From the NCBI RefSeq assembly GCF_900142975.1, contig NZ_LT670848.1:3658001-3722000 (forward strand): a stretch of 64,000 nt of DNA. Direction: 5' to 3'. Below, one piece after another: positions 18,336 to 27,370 of this stretch (position 1 is the stretch's first letter; each line of letters starts with the position of its first letter). Both the position numbers and the translations under genes were made by a program. Origin of the DNA: Salegentibacter salegens (GTDB lineage Bacteria > Bacteroidota > Bacteroidia > Flavobacteriales > Flavobacteriaceae). The notes beneath the pieces were generated by a model. The model was not told where the DNA came from. It worked only from the letters and a program-made list of their open reading frames with translations, and ran no database searches.

Positions 18336-20021
18336 TTAAACTTTTTTATCTTCGTAAACCTTTATAAATTGCTTATCTAGTTTTTCGGAATCTTTATATT
18401 TCTTTCGGGTTTCTTCTAATTTTTTTATCATCATCTCCCTTACTTCGGCATAATCTGGATCGTAAAAAACATTGTGTAATTCTTGCGGATCGTTTTTACG
18501 GTCATAAAGTTCCCATTCATCTATATCATAGTAAAAGTGAATGATCTTATAATCTTTAGTAGCAATACCATAATGTCTTTTTACAGCATGCTCGGCAGGA
18601 TATTCATAATAATGGTAATAAACAGCATCTCTATCCCAGGCCTCTTTTTCTCCCGTTAATAATGGTAATAAACTTTTACCCTGCATTTCATCTGGAGCAT
18701 TTACACCGGCAGCATCTAAAAAGGTTTGTGCAAAATCCAGGTTTTGTACCATTTCCTCTTCGGTGATACCTGCTTTTATCTTGTTGGGCCATTTTATAAG
18801 CAAAGGAGTTCGAAAAGATTCTTCATACATAAATCGTTTATCGAACCAACCGTGCTCTCCTAAATAGAAGCCTTGATCTGAAGTATAAACCACTATTGTA
18901 TTATCAGATAAGTCATTATCATCTAAATAATCCAGAACCCGACCTACGTTTTCATCTACTGAAGCAATAGTTCCCAGGTAATCTTGCATGTAACGCTGAT
19001 ACTTCCATTTCATAAGGTCCTCATCATCCATTTCTGGATATTTTTCGGCAAACTCTTTATTAATTGGGGTGTAAACTCTATCCCAGGCAGCTTTTTGTTC
19101 CGGGTTCATTCTTTTTGTAGGATCGCCTAAGTAACGCTCCTTAATCCCCAATTTTTTAACCACGCTATCCTCTAATTTAGTATCGTTGGTAAGGATCATA
19201 TGGTCCAGAATGTTCATCTCTGCAGATTGTGCTGCTGTACTTTTACGATTTTTTGGCTGTTCAAAATTATTTTTCTGCGAAGAAAATTCGGGAGAACTTG
19301 GTTTTAAACCGTCCGGTTGAATACGGGTATAGTCATCGAAAAGGGTTTCCGGTAAAGGGAATTCTTTTTTTGTGAATTCTTTATAATGCCTTTCAGCCGG
19401 TAACCAGGCGCGGTGTGGAGCTTTGTGTAAATACATCAATAAGAATGGTTTTTCCTTATCACGTTCTTTTTCCAACCAGTTTATGGTGAGATCTGTAATT
19501 ATATCGGTAACATATCCATCTATTACGGTGTCACCGTCCTTGGTTATAAATCGAGGGTTGTAATAACTTCCCTGTCCGGGTAGGATTTTAAATTCATCAA
19601 AGCCTTTTGGGTTGTTTCCAAAGTGTAATTTTCCAAACATAGCGGTTTGGTATCCGGCATCTTGTAAGATTTGCGGAAAAGTTACATTGGTAGTATCAAA
19701 TTGACTTAGGTTGTCAATTTTTCCATTTAAATGACTGTGCTTGCCAGTTAAAATGACCGCACGGGAAGGTGCACAAATAGAATTGGTCACCGAGGCATTG
19801 TCGAAAAGAACACCTTCCTGCGCCAGCCTATCGATATTCGGGGTGTTAATTAGCTTATCACTATACGCACTTATTGCTTGATATGCGTGATCGTCAGACA
19901 TCATAAAGACAATATTAGGACGTTTTTTTTCTTCTGTATTTTTTGTCTCTTCTTCGTTTTTACAAGAAAACAAAGCTGTTGCTAAAGCTAGCGAACAAAG
20001 GAAAACTCTGTAATTGGGCAT
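18336..20021 (-). CDS. Formylglycine sulfatase lipoprotein, GlcNAc-6-sulfatase-like
   Basis: The 561-residue protein has a lipoprotein signal (LATALFSC; Cys20) and an alkaline-phosphatase-type sulfatase fold. The nucleophile motif is CAPSR (Cys83), to be converted to formylglycine, in the context NSICAPSRAVILTGKHSH. Metal ligands are visible in MSDDHAYQ and in YTSDQGFYLGEHGWFDK. The general layout (KPFLLMYLHKAPHRAWLPA) resembles family S1 enzymes acting on 6-O-sulfated GlcNAc, but the subfamily needs a tree. No sulfatase-maturing enzyme is encoded in this window. Confidence 0.85.
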   Translation of the reverse strand: MPNYRVFLCSLALATALFSCKNEEETKNTEEKKRPNIVFMMSDDHAYQAISAYSDKLINTPNIDRLAQEGVLFDNASVTNSICAPSRAVILTGKHSHLNGKIDNLSQFDTTNVTFPQILQDAGYQTAMFGKLHFGNNPKGFDEFKILPGQGSYYNPRFITKDGDTVIDGYVTDIITDLTINWLEKERDKEKPFLLMYLHKAPHRAWLPAERHYKEFTKKEFPLPETLFDDYTRIQPDGLKPSSPEFSSQKNNFEQPKNRKSTAAQSAEMNILDHMILTNDTKLEDSVVKKLGIKERYLGDPTKRMNPEQKAAWDRVYTPINKEFAEKYPEMDDEDLMKWKYQRYMQDYLGTIASVDENVGRVLDYLDDNDLSDNTIVVYTSDQGFYLGEHGWFDKRFMYEESFRTPLLIKWPNKIKAGITEEEMVQNLDFAQTFLDAAGVNAPDEMQGKSLLPLLTGEKEAWDRDAVYYHYYEYPAEHAVKRHYGIATKDYKIIHFYYDIDEWELYDRKNDPQELHNVFYDPDYAEVREMMIKKLEETRKKYKDSEKLDKQFIKVYEDKKV

Positions 20022-20042
20022 GGGATTTAATTTAGATTCTCG

Positions 20043-21599
20043 TTATTGTTTATTGGTAATATTTAGTGATTTAGAATTCCTGACTTTCTTCAACTCCTCT
20101 TTCATCTTCTTCATTTTTTCCGGCATTTTTGAAACTAGATTTTCTGTTTCTCCAGGGTCTTTTCTTAGGTTGTATAATTGTGGGTTTCCTTTAAATCCGG
20201 TTTCTATGTTAACACCCCAGGGCACCTTGGTGGGGCCGGAATGAGGTTCTATATACTTATAATCCCCCTCAACATATGATAGTACATTTCTAATGGCTTG
20301 CTGTACCAGAGACTTCCTAGCTTTTGCTTGCTCTCCTATAAGGGCTTTCCATTGGTTTTGACTATCTATAGCCTTATTTTTCGCTATATTTTGACTCGTT
20401 AAAGCCGCAAAAGATCTTAAAAAATCTACCTGGCTTATTAAGGCCGAAGATTTGCTACCCGGACTTATTTTTCCTTTCCACTTAACGATAAGAGGAATAC
20501 GGGTACCCGCTTGATAAGCACTATATTTCCCTCCTCTAAATTGGCCAAATGGATTGTGGTTTCCTAAATTTTCTTTGGCACCATCCAGATATCCATCATC
20601 TAAAACAGGACCGTTATCACTAGTAAAAATGATTAATGTATTTTCCTCCAAATTTAATTTTTCAAGTGCTTTTTCAATAGCACCTACCGTATGATCTAAC
20701 TGAACAATAACATCACCTCTGGGTCCTTTTCCAGTAACCCCTGCAAAACGTTCGTGTGGAACACGCGGTACGTGAATATCATGGGTAGATAGGAAAAGAA
20801 AAAAAGGATTGTTTTTATTCTCCTTCAGGAATTCTATAGATTTCTGTATAAGTATATCGGCAATATCTTCATCCTGCCATAGTGCTTTTTCTCCTCCGCT
20901 CATATAACCAATCCGGCTTATTCCGTTGGTGATGCTTTGGTTATGCCCGTGGGAATACATCATTTTTAATTGTTCGGGGTTTTTGTCTCCGGTAGGGTTG
21001 CCATCTAAGTTTTTTCGATAGCTTACAATTATTGGGTCTTTAGGATCGAGGTTTACTACACGGTGGTTTTCTACAAAAACCGTAGGTACCCTATCGCCCG
21101 TAGCGGGTAGGAGGTAGGCATAGTCAAAACCTATTTCCAAAGGACCCGGTTTAATATCTTTATTCCAATTAATCGGAGCCTCTTTTCCCAAGCCAAGATG
21201 CCATTTTCCTACTACCGCAGTTTTATAGCCAGCTTTTTGTAAAACTCCTGGCAAAGTAGTGCTTCCGGGTAATATAAGACTCGTAGCATCGCCTGGCGCC
21301 ACCCCTGTACCCTTCTTTCTCCAGGCATATTCCCCTGTAAGCATGGCATATCGGGAAGGCGTGCAAGTTGCTGCAGCTGCATAGGCATTGGTGAATTTTA
21401 AACCATTTTTAGCTAAGTTGTCTATATGCGGAGTAGGAATATACCCTCCATAATTGCTAATATCTCCGTATCCAAGATCATCCGCATAAATTAGTACGAT
21501 ATTGGGAGAGGTGATATTCTGGCTTTTCACTTGTAAGGGGATAAGCCCCAACGAATTAAATATTAAAAGATATATATAAGGTTTTAGATAAATTTTCAT
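20043..21599 (-). CDS. Formylglycine sulfatase, arylsulfatase/galactose-6-sulfatase-like
   Basis: This is a second S1 sulfatase of 518 residues with a cleavable signal peptide (ending near VKSQ). The active-site motif is CTPSR (Cys79) in AAATCTPSRYAMLTGEYAWR. Metal-binding residues appear in YADDLGYGD and TSDNGPV, and KWHLG lies after the active site. It is about as similar in layout to arylsulfatase A/GALNS as to any other group, so galactose- or GalNAc-sulfate is a reasonable but unproven substrate. It lies 21 bp from the other sulfatase, and the two differ strongly, so they probably remove different sulfate groups. Confidence 0.85.
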   Translation of the reverse strand: MKIYLKPYIYLLIFNSLGLIPLQVKSQNITSPNIVLIYADDLGYGDISNYGGYIPTPHIDNLAKNGLKFTNAYAAAATCTPSRYAMLTGEYAWRKKGTGVAPGDATSLILPGSTTLPGVLQKAGYKTAVVGKWHLGLGKEAPINWNKDIKPGPLEIGFDYAYLLPATGDRVPTVFVENHRVVNLDPKDPIIVSYRKNLDGNPTGDKNPEQLKMMYSHGHNQSITNGISRIGYMSGGEKALWQDEDIADILIQKSIEFLKENKNNPFFLFLSTHDIHVPRVPHERFAGVTGKGPRGDVIVQLDHTVGAIEKALEKLNLEENTLIIFTSDNGPVLDDGYLDGAKENLGNHNPFGQFRGGKYSAYQAGTRIPLIVKWKGKISPGSKSSALISQVDFLRSFAALTSQNIAKNKAIDSQNQWKALIGEQAKARKSLVQQAIRNVLSYVEGDYKYIEPHSGPTKVPWGVNIETGFKGNPQLYNLRKDPGETENLVSKMPEKMKKMKEELKKVRNSKSLNITNKQ

Positions 21600-21693
21600 C
21601 TATATAGTTTAAAAATACGTTGCAATTCTATCATTCAATTTATATAAATTTTGAGTTATATATGTTTAAGATTTTTTATAAATACTGGTAATA

Positions 21694-21726
21694 AAAAGAC
21701 AGGTTACTATTTCAAACCTGTCTTTT
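21694..21726 (-). terminator. Hairpin between susD and the sulfatase genes
   Basis: The stem AAAAGACAGGTT / AACCTGTCTTTT (12 bp) with a 9-base loop lies downstream of susD. On the minus strand it is followed by a T-rich stretch. It probably ends or reduces transcription from the susCD promoter before the sulfatase and glycosidase genes. Confidence 0.65.
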
Positions 21727-21875
21727 ATGGCTATTCAAAAAACCTTCTATTTGTTCTGAATCGTGGACAGAAGTAGGTTGCTATAATGCTTAAGCATAAG
21801 CGTATTGGCTGCCTACATCCTCCATAATCCTTTTACTAATTATTATAATCTTTTAAATCCAATCAGATAAAATAA

Positions 21876-23867
21876 TTAGAATTCAGCCCCGGTACCTGCC
21901 TGTGTAGACCATCCGGGATTTTGATAAATTATAGAGTTTGAAGGATCTGTTGACCCCTCAGGACCTGTGATAAGGAAATGTTCTGTTGCAATAGGATTTA
22001 AATAATGTGCAAAAGCCCAGGAGAATCCATCGCTTACAGGATTACCGGAACCAGTATTTATTCGATAAGGCATTAAGTAATTACTTTCTTCACTACTCGA
22101 AACATTTGGTACACCTCCCTGGCCGGGTTCTATCAACAAAGAATTTCCGTCTTCATCCTCATACCACTCCTCCATGGGGCCCCAAACTTTAAAACCTTCG
22201 ATAATATGAGGTTCACTCTTTAACTGATCCAGTGCTCTCCAGCGTTTTAGATCAAAAAGACGCATTCCTTCTGCTATTAATTCACTTCGTCTTTCCCTTC
22301 TAATATTGTATAATACTGGATCATTTAGTAATTCTCCAGCAGAATAAGCCGCAAAATCATTTTCAGCTTCTTTAGCCATATCGGTTGCAGAAACAGTTAT
22401 TTCGTAATCCGGCTCTATCCCTGCTCTAGATCTAATGGCTTCCCAATATTGCCCGGCTTTTTCATTTATACTTCCCTCCATCAAATAGGAAGCTTCAATA
22501 TAATTTAGGTAGGCTTCAGCGGCACGAAATACGATACTACCAGTTGAGCCACTATTACCTTCTACATTGCTTTCCAGGTAAGAAAATCCTTTTTTTACAG
22601 AATATCCGGTCACGTCTTTTGTTTCTTGCAAACCTATAATATCGGGTATTCCAATAAGAAGAGGACTTCCATCAGAATCGACAGCATCTGTAAGTCGTAA
22701 TTCTCCCGGGGCTTTCATAAAAAGCTGAAGTCTGTGGTCGCGATTTTCTTTAACATCTTGAAGAAAATCATCACCTGCATAACCTGAACCAGACGCATAA
22801 ATGGGCAGACCGTTATCCATCAGAAAATTGTCCACAAAACTGCGTGTGTATCCCGAGTTCCCCCCATTTTGATTAATATAGTGGTTAACGTTATGGCTTA
22901 TACCAAGGGTTGGGTCGTAGTCTCTCCATAGTAAAACTTCGTCATATGATTCTAAATTTTCGGAACCAAACATCGTAAAGTATGGATTGCCGGACGAATC
23001 ATAACCAATATCTTCACCTGGAATATTTTGTGCCAAAGAAATATTATCTGCCACCTGTGCGGATGCCTCCATGGCCTCGGTCAGGAAAAAATCAATTTCT
23101 GTATCAATGTCTATACTAAAATCACTTATAACTCCCGCACCTGGCCAATCTGGTCCTCCGGGTACAAAAGGGGTGTCTTTATGGTAAGTTAACCAACTTC
23201 CTTCATGAAGAGCGACTCTTGATTTTAATAAAAGGGCAGTGTATTTTGAAATCCTGTTTTTTCCGTTTGGCGGTACATCTTGAAGTAATTCAATAGCATG
23301 CTCAAGATCAGAAAGAACAAAACGTGCTACTTCATTTCTTGGTCTTCGCTCAGATTCTGCAATTAATTGTTCCATATCATCTTCAAGGGTATTTGTCACT
23401 ATGGGAAAATCACCTAATTCCTGAATTTTTTGAAAATACTCGTAAGCACGGAGGAAATAAGCCTCACCGATATAGTGTTCAACATATTGGGGACTACCTT
23501 CAATATCTCCTGCTTCCCACCTTGGAAGTACGGTCTCTAAAAAATAGTTTAACTGACGAATATTTCCAAAATTCCAGCTTCCACCCGACTGTGAAACCCT
23601 CCATTCACCGGGTGCCCAAATATTACTGTGACCTGATGTTGCTTGATTATCTGTATGGTTATCCATACCAAATGTTCCTATATTCCAACCGCCATGTGTT
23701 GGAAAATTATATCTTGCTATAGTATAAGCTGCAAGGTCTGCTTCTCTATTCAAATAGTCTTTCGGGGTAACATCAGATAGAGGTTCTCTATCCAGGAACT
23801 CATCGGCTTCACAACCCGCCAGAAGCATTAATGCCATATAGACAAAAATTGATTTTATTGATTTCAT
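21876..23867 (-). CDS. susD: SusD/RagB-family glycan-binding lipoprotein
   Basis: The 663-residue protein begins with a lipoprotein signal (YMALMLLAGC; Cys19) followed directly by the SusD N-terminal motif DEFLDREPLSDVTP. TPR-like helices follow (YFLRAYEYFQKIQELGDFPIV), and the C-terminal signature includes IRRERRSELIAEGMRLFDLKRW in an uninterrupted stretch. SusD proteins sit on the outer face of the outer membrane and close over the SusC transporter to deliver oligosaccharides. It lies 21 bp after susC. The symbol is generic; the glycan is inferred from the neighbouring enzymes. Confidence 0.92.
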   Translation of the reverse strand: MKSIKSIFVYMALMLLAGCEADEFLDREPLSDVTPKDYLNREADLAAYTIARYNFPTHGGWNIGTFGMDNHTDNQATSGHSNIWAPGEWRVSQSGGSWNFGNIRQLNYFLETVLPRWEAGDIEGSPQYVEHYIGEAYFLRAYEYFQKIQELGDFPIVTNTLEDDMEQLIAESERRPRNEVARFVLSDLEHAIELLQDVPPNGKNRISKYTALLLKSRVALHEGSWLTYHKDTPFVPGGPDWPGAGVISDFSIDIDTEIDFFLTEAMEASAQVADNISLAQNIPGEDIGYDSSGNPYFTMFGSENLESYDEVLLWRDYDPTLGISHNVNHYINQNGGNSGYTRSFVDNFLMDNGLPIYASGSGYAGDDFLQDVKENRDHRLQLFMKAPGELRLTDAVDSDGSPLLIGIPDIIGLQETKDVTGYSVKKGFSYLESNVEGNSGSTGSIVFRAAEAYLNYIEASYLMEGSINEKAGQYWEAIRSRAGIEPDYEITVSATDMAKEAENDFAAYSAGELLNDPVLYNIRRERRSELIAEGMRLFDLKRWRALDQLKSEPHIIEGFKVWGPMEEWYEDEDGNSLLIEPGQGGVPNVSSSEESNYLMPYRINTGSGNPVSDGFSWAFAHYLNPIATEHFLITGPEGSTDPSNSIIYQNPGWSTQAGTGAEF

Positions 23868-23888
23868 AATTACTTATTTTTTAAATTT

Positions 23889-26800
23889 TTAGAAATTGAC
23901 ATTAAGACCAACAGAAAATACCTGGGAGTAAGGATAAGTTTTTCCATCATTCCAGCCTCCCAGTCCTATAGATTCAGGATCGAAAATATCTATCATATCT
24001 GAAAAAGTAAGTAGGTTTTCACCTGAAATGTAGAATCTGACTCTGGATTTCTGGAATGCTTCAAAGGAATAACCCAGTTGGACATTTTTCACTCTTAAAT
24101 AAGAAGCATCCTGTATGTATCGTGTTTGAGTCTGTTGATTTTTCCCGCTACCGAATAATGGGCGAGGATAATAAGCATCGCGATTCACCTCTGCGATACC
24201 TGCCTGAACCATCTGGGAATCTTCATCTCTAAAGAAATCCATATGCTCATCAAATCCTGCAGATTGCCACATTCCACCGCTAGCTCCCCAGAAATAAGGC
24301 CCGTTTGGCATATAATCTCTTTTTCCAAAACCCTGTAGGAATATCCGGAAATCAAATTTTTTGTAATCACCACTTAAATCAATTCCAAACCTATAGCGTG
24401 GCGTGGAATTGCCTATTACTGATAAATCACCGGTATCTTCCAATGTTCCATTTCCGGAATTGACTTCACCATCACCGTTGAGATCAGCATACATAATATC
24501 ACCGGCTTCCCAGTTACTGCCTAGTTGGTTTTGACTGGTATTTTCTAAGTGATTCTGCATTTCTTCATCGGTTTGGGCAATACCTAGAGTGGTATACCCC
24601 CAAATCTCACCCATCATTCTACCATCGTACCAATCCGAAATACTATTAGTTGGATTAGGGTAATTAAGAACTTTCTGTTGAGAATCTGAAAAAGTTCCTC
24701 TTATACTGTAATTAAAATCTCCGATTTGATCTCTCCAATTAATTTCCGCTTCAAAACCAGTAGATTCCATATCAGCGTTATTAATTCGAGGTACTGCTGT
24801 TCCCAGAATGGCAGGTAGCTCTGGTGCGGGCCCTACCATATCCAAGGTTTTTCGATTGAAGTATTCTAAACTTAAGTTTAATCTATTTTTAAGTAAAGCT
24901 AAATCCAATCCCAGGTTCCAACTCGTTACTCTTTCCCAGGTAAGTTGAGAACTAACTAAACCCGGAGCACCCGATGTGTTCGGCCTTTCTCCATTTAACA
25001 ACCAGTTTCCATTAGCCGTACCAATTGGCATGGACTGATAGAAAGGATACCAGTTACTTGTATTCTGATTTCCCAATTCACCATATGAACCTCTTAATTT
25101 AAATAATTTTATAGCATCCAAATTCCAAAAATCTTCCTTGGCAATGTTCCATCCTGCCGATACAGAAGGAAATAAATTCCAGCGTTTATCATCTATAAAT
25201 CGAGAGGAGCCATCATATCTGGCATTTAGTTCTAATAGGTACTTTTCCTCGAAATTATAATTTAACCTACCGAAATATCCTGCCACTGCCCAGTGCTGAT
25301 ACTGTCCTTCCGTCGCTCTACTTTCATCTGTAGCCGTATTTATTGTGGGAAGGTCTGGAGTTATTAAACCACTTCTGGAAGCACCAATTGTTCTGTACTT
25401 GGTTACTTCAGAATTATAGCCGGCCATCACTTTAAAATTATGTGTGTCATTTAAATCAAAGGTGTAATCAGTATAAATGTTTGTACTATAATAATCCTCT
25501 TTGCGGTGATATTCGTAAACGGAGCTATATCCAGGGGAGTTCCATCCCACTGATACAGGAAAAGGATCACCTGCCACATCATAAGCGTAAGCTGGAAGCA
25601 CGTTGACGTGATTGTTGTTATTGGTGAGTTTATAGTTACCAATGGCATAAATATTCCACCCTTCTAAAGGAGTAATTGTAAATTGTCCCTGCATAAATAA
25701 TCTATCTGTAAGATTATCTGTGCGTCCTCCCTGTTCTAGCTGGACGATCTCTCCAGAAGCGTCTCCGAAATTTCCATTTGGATCTCTAACAGGTACGGTA
25801 GGCCATCTTCTGGCAATGTTGTGATAAAATAATCCGCTCTGCTGAGTAGCTTTATTATAATTTTTTCTAGAAAATCTTGTACTATAATTGAAGCTGATCC
25901 AATCAGTTATTTCTGTATTTAGTTTTCCTGTAAAATCATAATCATCAAAGGTATCTTCGCCATAGGCTAGTAAACCATTCTGATCCATAAACCTGGCTGA
26001 TGTGTAATATGTTGTCTTTTCAGTACCTCCGCTAAGACTTATATTATGCTCTTGTGAAAAAGAAAAATCTTTATAAAGCTCGTCAAACCAATCTGTATTT
26101 GCATTAGAACCAGTATAATATTGAAACCTGTCTCCAGTAGCATTAGGTACTGTCCCATAATCTATTTCACCGTTTTGATACTGTACTATTCTTTCTATAA
26201 CTTCCTGGGAAAAAGGAGGTGCTTGTCCAGAATTGTCGGCGGCTTCATTCCAGTATAGTGCAAAGGTATGCGAGTCCATCATATTGGGAACGTGAAGAGG
26301 CGAGGTAAAGCGGAAATTATTGCTGTAATTGATTCTCGGGGCTCCAGGTTTACCATCTTTGGTGGTAATCAGTATGACTCCAAATGCAGCTCTGGAACCA
26401 TATACTGCAGAAGCAGCTGCATCTTTTAATACAGTAATGGATTCAATTATTTGTGGGTTAATAGCATCAAGGTCTGCTTCCATACCATCTACTAAAACCA
26501 GGGGAGCTGAGTTAGACCCGGATCCAATAGTACCGGAACCCCTAATATTAAAGTTAAGACCTGAATTTAGCTCGCCTCCCAGGCCAGAAGTTTGAAAATT
26601 TAACCCAGGCACTACCCCTTGTAGCATTTGACTAACATTGGGTACAGGTCTGGATTGAAGAACTTCGGAATCAACTGTAGTAACAGCACCTGTAAGATTC
26701 GCTTTTTTCTGCGTACCATATCCAACCACTACAACTTCTTCAAGTGCCGATTCTTCTGTTTCCAGTTGTATGTTCAGCGTAGCATTTCCATCTACAGGAA

Positions 26801-27047
26801 CTTCCTTAGTAGCATAACCAATATAGGAAATACTTAGAATGGCATTAGATGGTACTTCGATACTGAACTCTCCATCGAAGTTGGTCATAGCACCGTTAGA
26901 GGTTCCCTTTTCTATAATATTAGCACTGGGTACCGGTATCCCGGATTCCATTTCGGTTACTTTTCCCGAAACGGTAATAGATTCCTGTGCTATTAAAATT
27001 GATTGACACGATAATAAGATCGTGCAAAAAGTCAAAAATCTTTTCAT
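23889..27047 (-). CDS. susC: SusC/RagA-family TonB-linked outer-membrane transporter
   Basis: The 1,052-residue protein has a signal peptide (to about LIAQ), a carboxypeptidase-D-like regulatory domain (VSGKVTEMESGIPVPSANII to about residue 95), and the SusC signature with TonB-box region LEEVVVVGYGTQKKANLTGA. A plug domain follows (VLKDAAASAVYGSRAAFGVI) and then a large beta barrel ending in aromatic VFSVGLNVNF. It imports oligosaccharides across the outer membrane with SusD. No STN domain is present, so it is not of the FecA-like signalling type. The divergent regulator at 27371 probably controls it. Confidence 0.93.
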   Translation of the reverse strand: MKRFLTFCTILLSCQSILIAQESITVSGKVTEMESGIPVPSANIIEKGTSNGAMTNFDGEFSIEVPSNAILSISYIGYATKEVPVDGNATLNIQLETEESALEEVVVVGYGTQKKANLTGAVTTVDSEVLQSRPVPNVSQMLQGVVPGLNFQTSGLGGELNSGLNFNIRGSGTIGSGSNSAPLVLVDGMEADLDAINPQIIESITVLKDAAASAVYGSRAAFGVILITTKDGKPGAPRINYSNNFRFTSPLHVPNMMDSHTFALYWNEAADNSGQAPPFSQEVIERIVQYQNGEIDYGTVPNATGDRFQYYTGSNANTDWFDELYKDFSFSQEHNISLSGGTEKTTYYTSARFMDQNGLLAYGEDTFDDYDFTGKLNTEITDWISFNYSTRFSRKNYNKATQQSGLFYHNIARRWPTVPVRDPNGNFGDASGEIVQLEQGGRTDNLTDRLFMQGQFTITPLEGWNIYAIGNYKLTNNNNHVNVLPAYAYDVAGDPFPVSVGWNSPGYSSVYEYHRKEDYYSTNIYTDYTFDLNDTHNFKVMAGYNSEVTKYRTIGASRSGLITPDLPTINTATDESRATEGQYQHWAVAGYFGRLNYNFEEKYLLELNARYDGSSRFIDDKRWNLFPSVSAGWNIAKEDFWNLDAIKLFKLRGSYGELGNQNTSNWYPFYQSMPIGTANGNWLLNGERPNTSGAPGLVSSQLTWERVTSWNLGLDLALLKNRLNLSLEYFNRKTLDMVGPAPELPAILGTAVPRINNADMESTGFEAEINWRDQIGDFNYSIRGTFSDSQQKVLNYPNPTNSISDWYDGRMMGEIWGYTTLGIAQTDEEMQNHLENTSQNQLGSNWEAGDIMYADLNGDGEVNSGNGTLEDTGDLSVIGNSTPRYRFGIDLSGDYKKFDFRIFLQGFGKRDYMPNGPYFWGASGGMWQSAGFDEHMDFFRDEDSQMVQAGIAEVNRDAYYPRPLFGSGKNQQTQTRYIQDASYLRVKNVQLGYSFEAFQKSRVRFYISGENLLTFSDMIDIFDPESIGLGGWNDGKTYPYSQVFSVGLNVNF

Positions 27048-27279
27048 CTTATAAAAATTTATTGGTATTTAGTTAGTAAAATCTCCTATTTTTCAACCTG
27101 TTGAAAATTAATTAGTAGTAAGTATTTTTTCATGCATATTGTTTATGTTAATTTTTAAGGATTAAAATTTAAGTTTTATTAAAATTGCATCTCAAAAAAG
27201 TTTCGATTTTATAAGAAACTGCAGACTATATCGTTTTCGGATTAATTATTTGTGAAGACGAATTTATAGATATGTTAAA

Positions 27280-27330
27280 TAAATTTGTATTTTGCGGGTA
27301 TACATTTGGGTTACATTAACATTACTTTTG
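27280..27330 (+). promoter_or_regulatory. Cluster of three -7-like elements before the Y_Y_Y regulator
   Basis: TAAATTTG (27280-27287), TACATTTG (27301-27308) and TACTTTTG (27323-27330) all match TAnnTTTG and point toward the regulator gene. None has an ideal TTG at 17-23 bp, so I cannot say which is used. The 323-bp gap 27048-27370 must also hold the susC promoter, which I could not locate. Confidence 0.35.
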
Positions 27331-27370
27331 AGTTAGCAAATACCTATAAATTACTCATAATCACATATAT

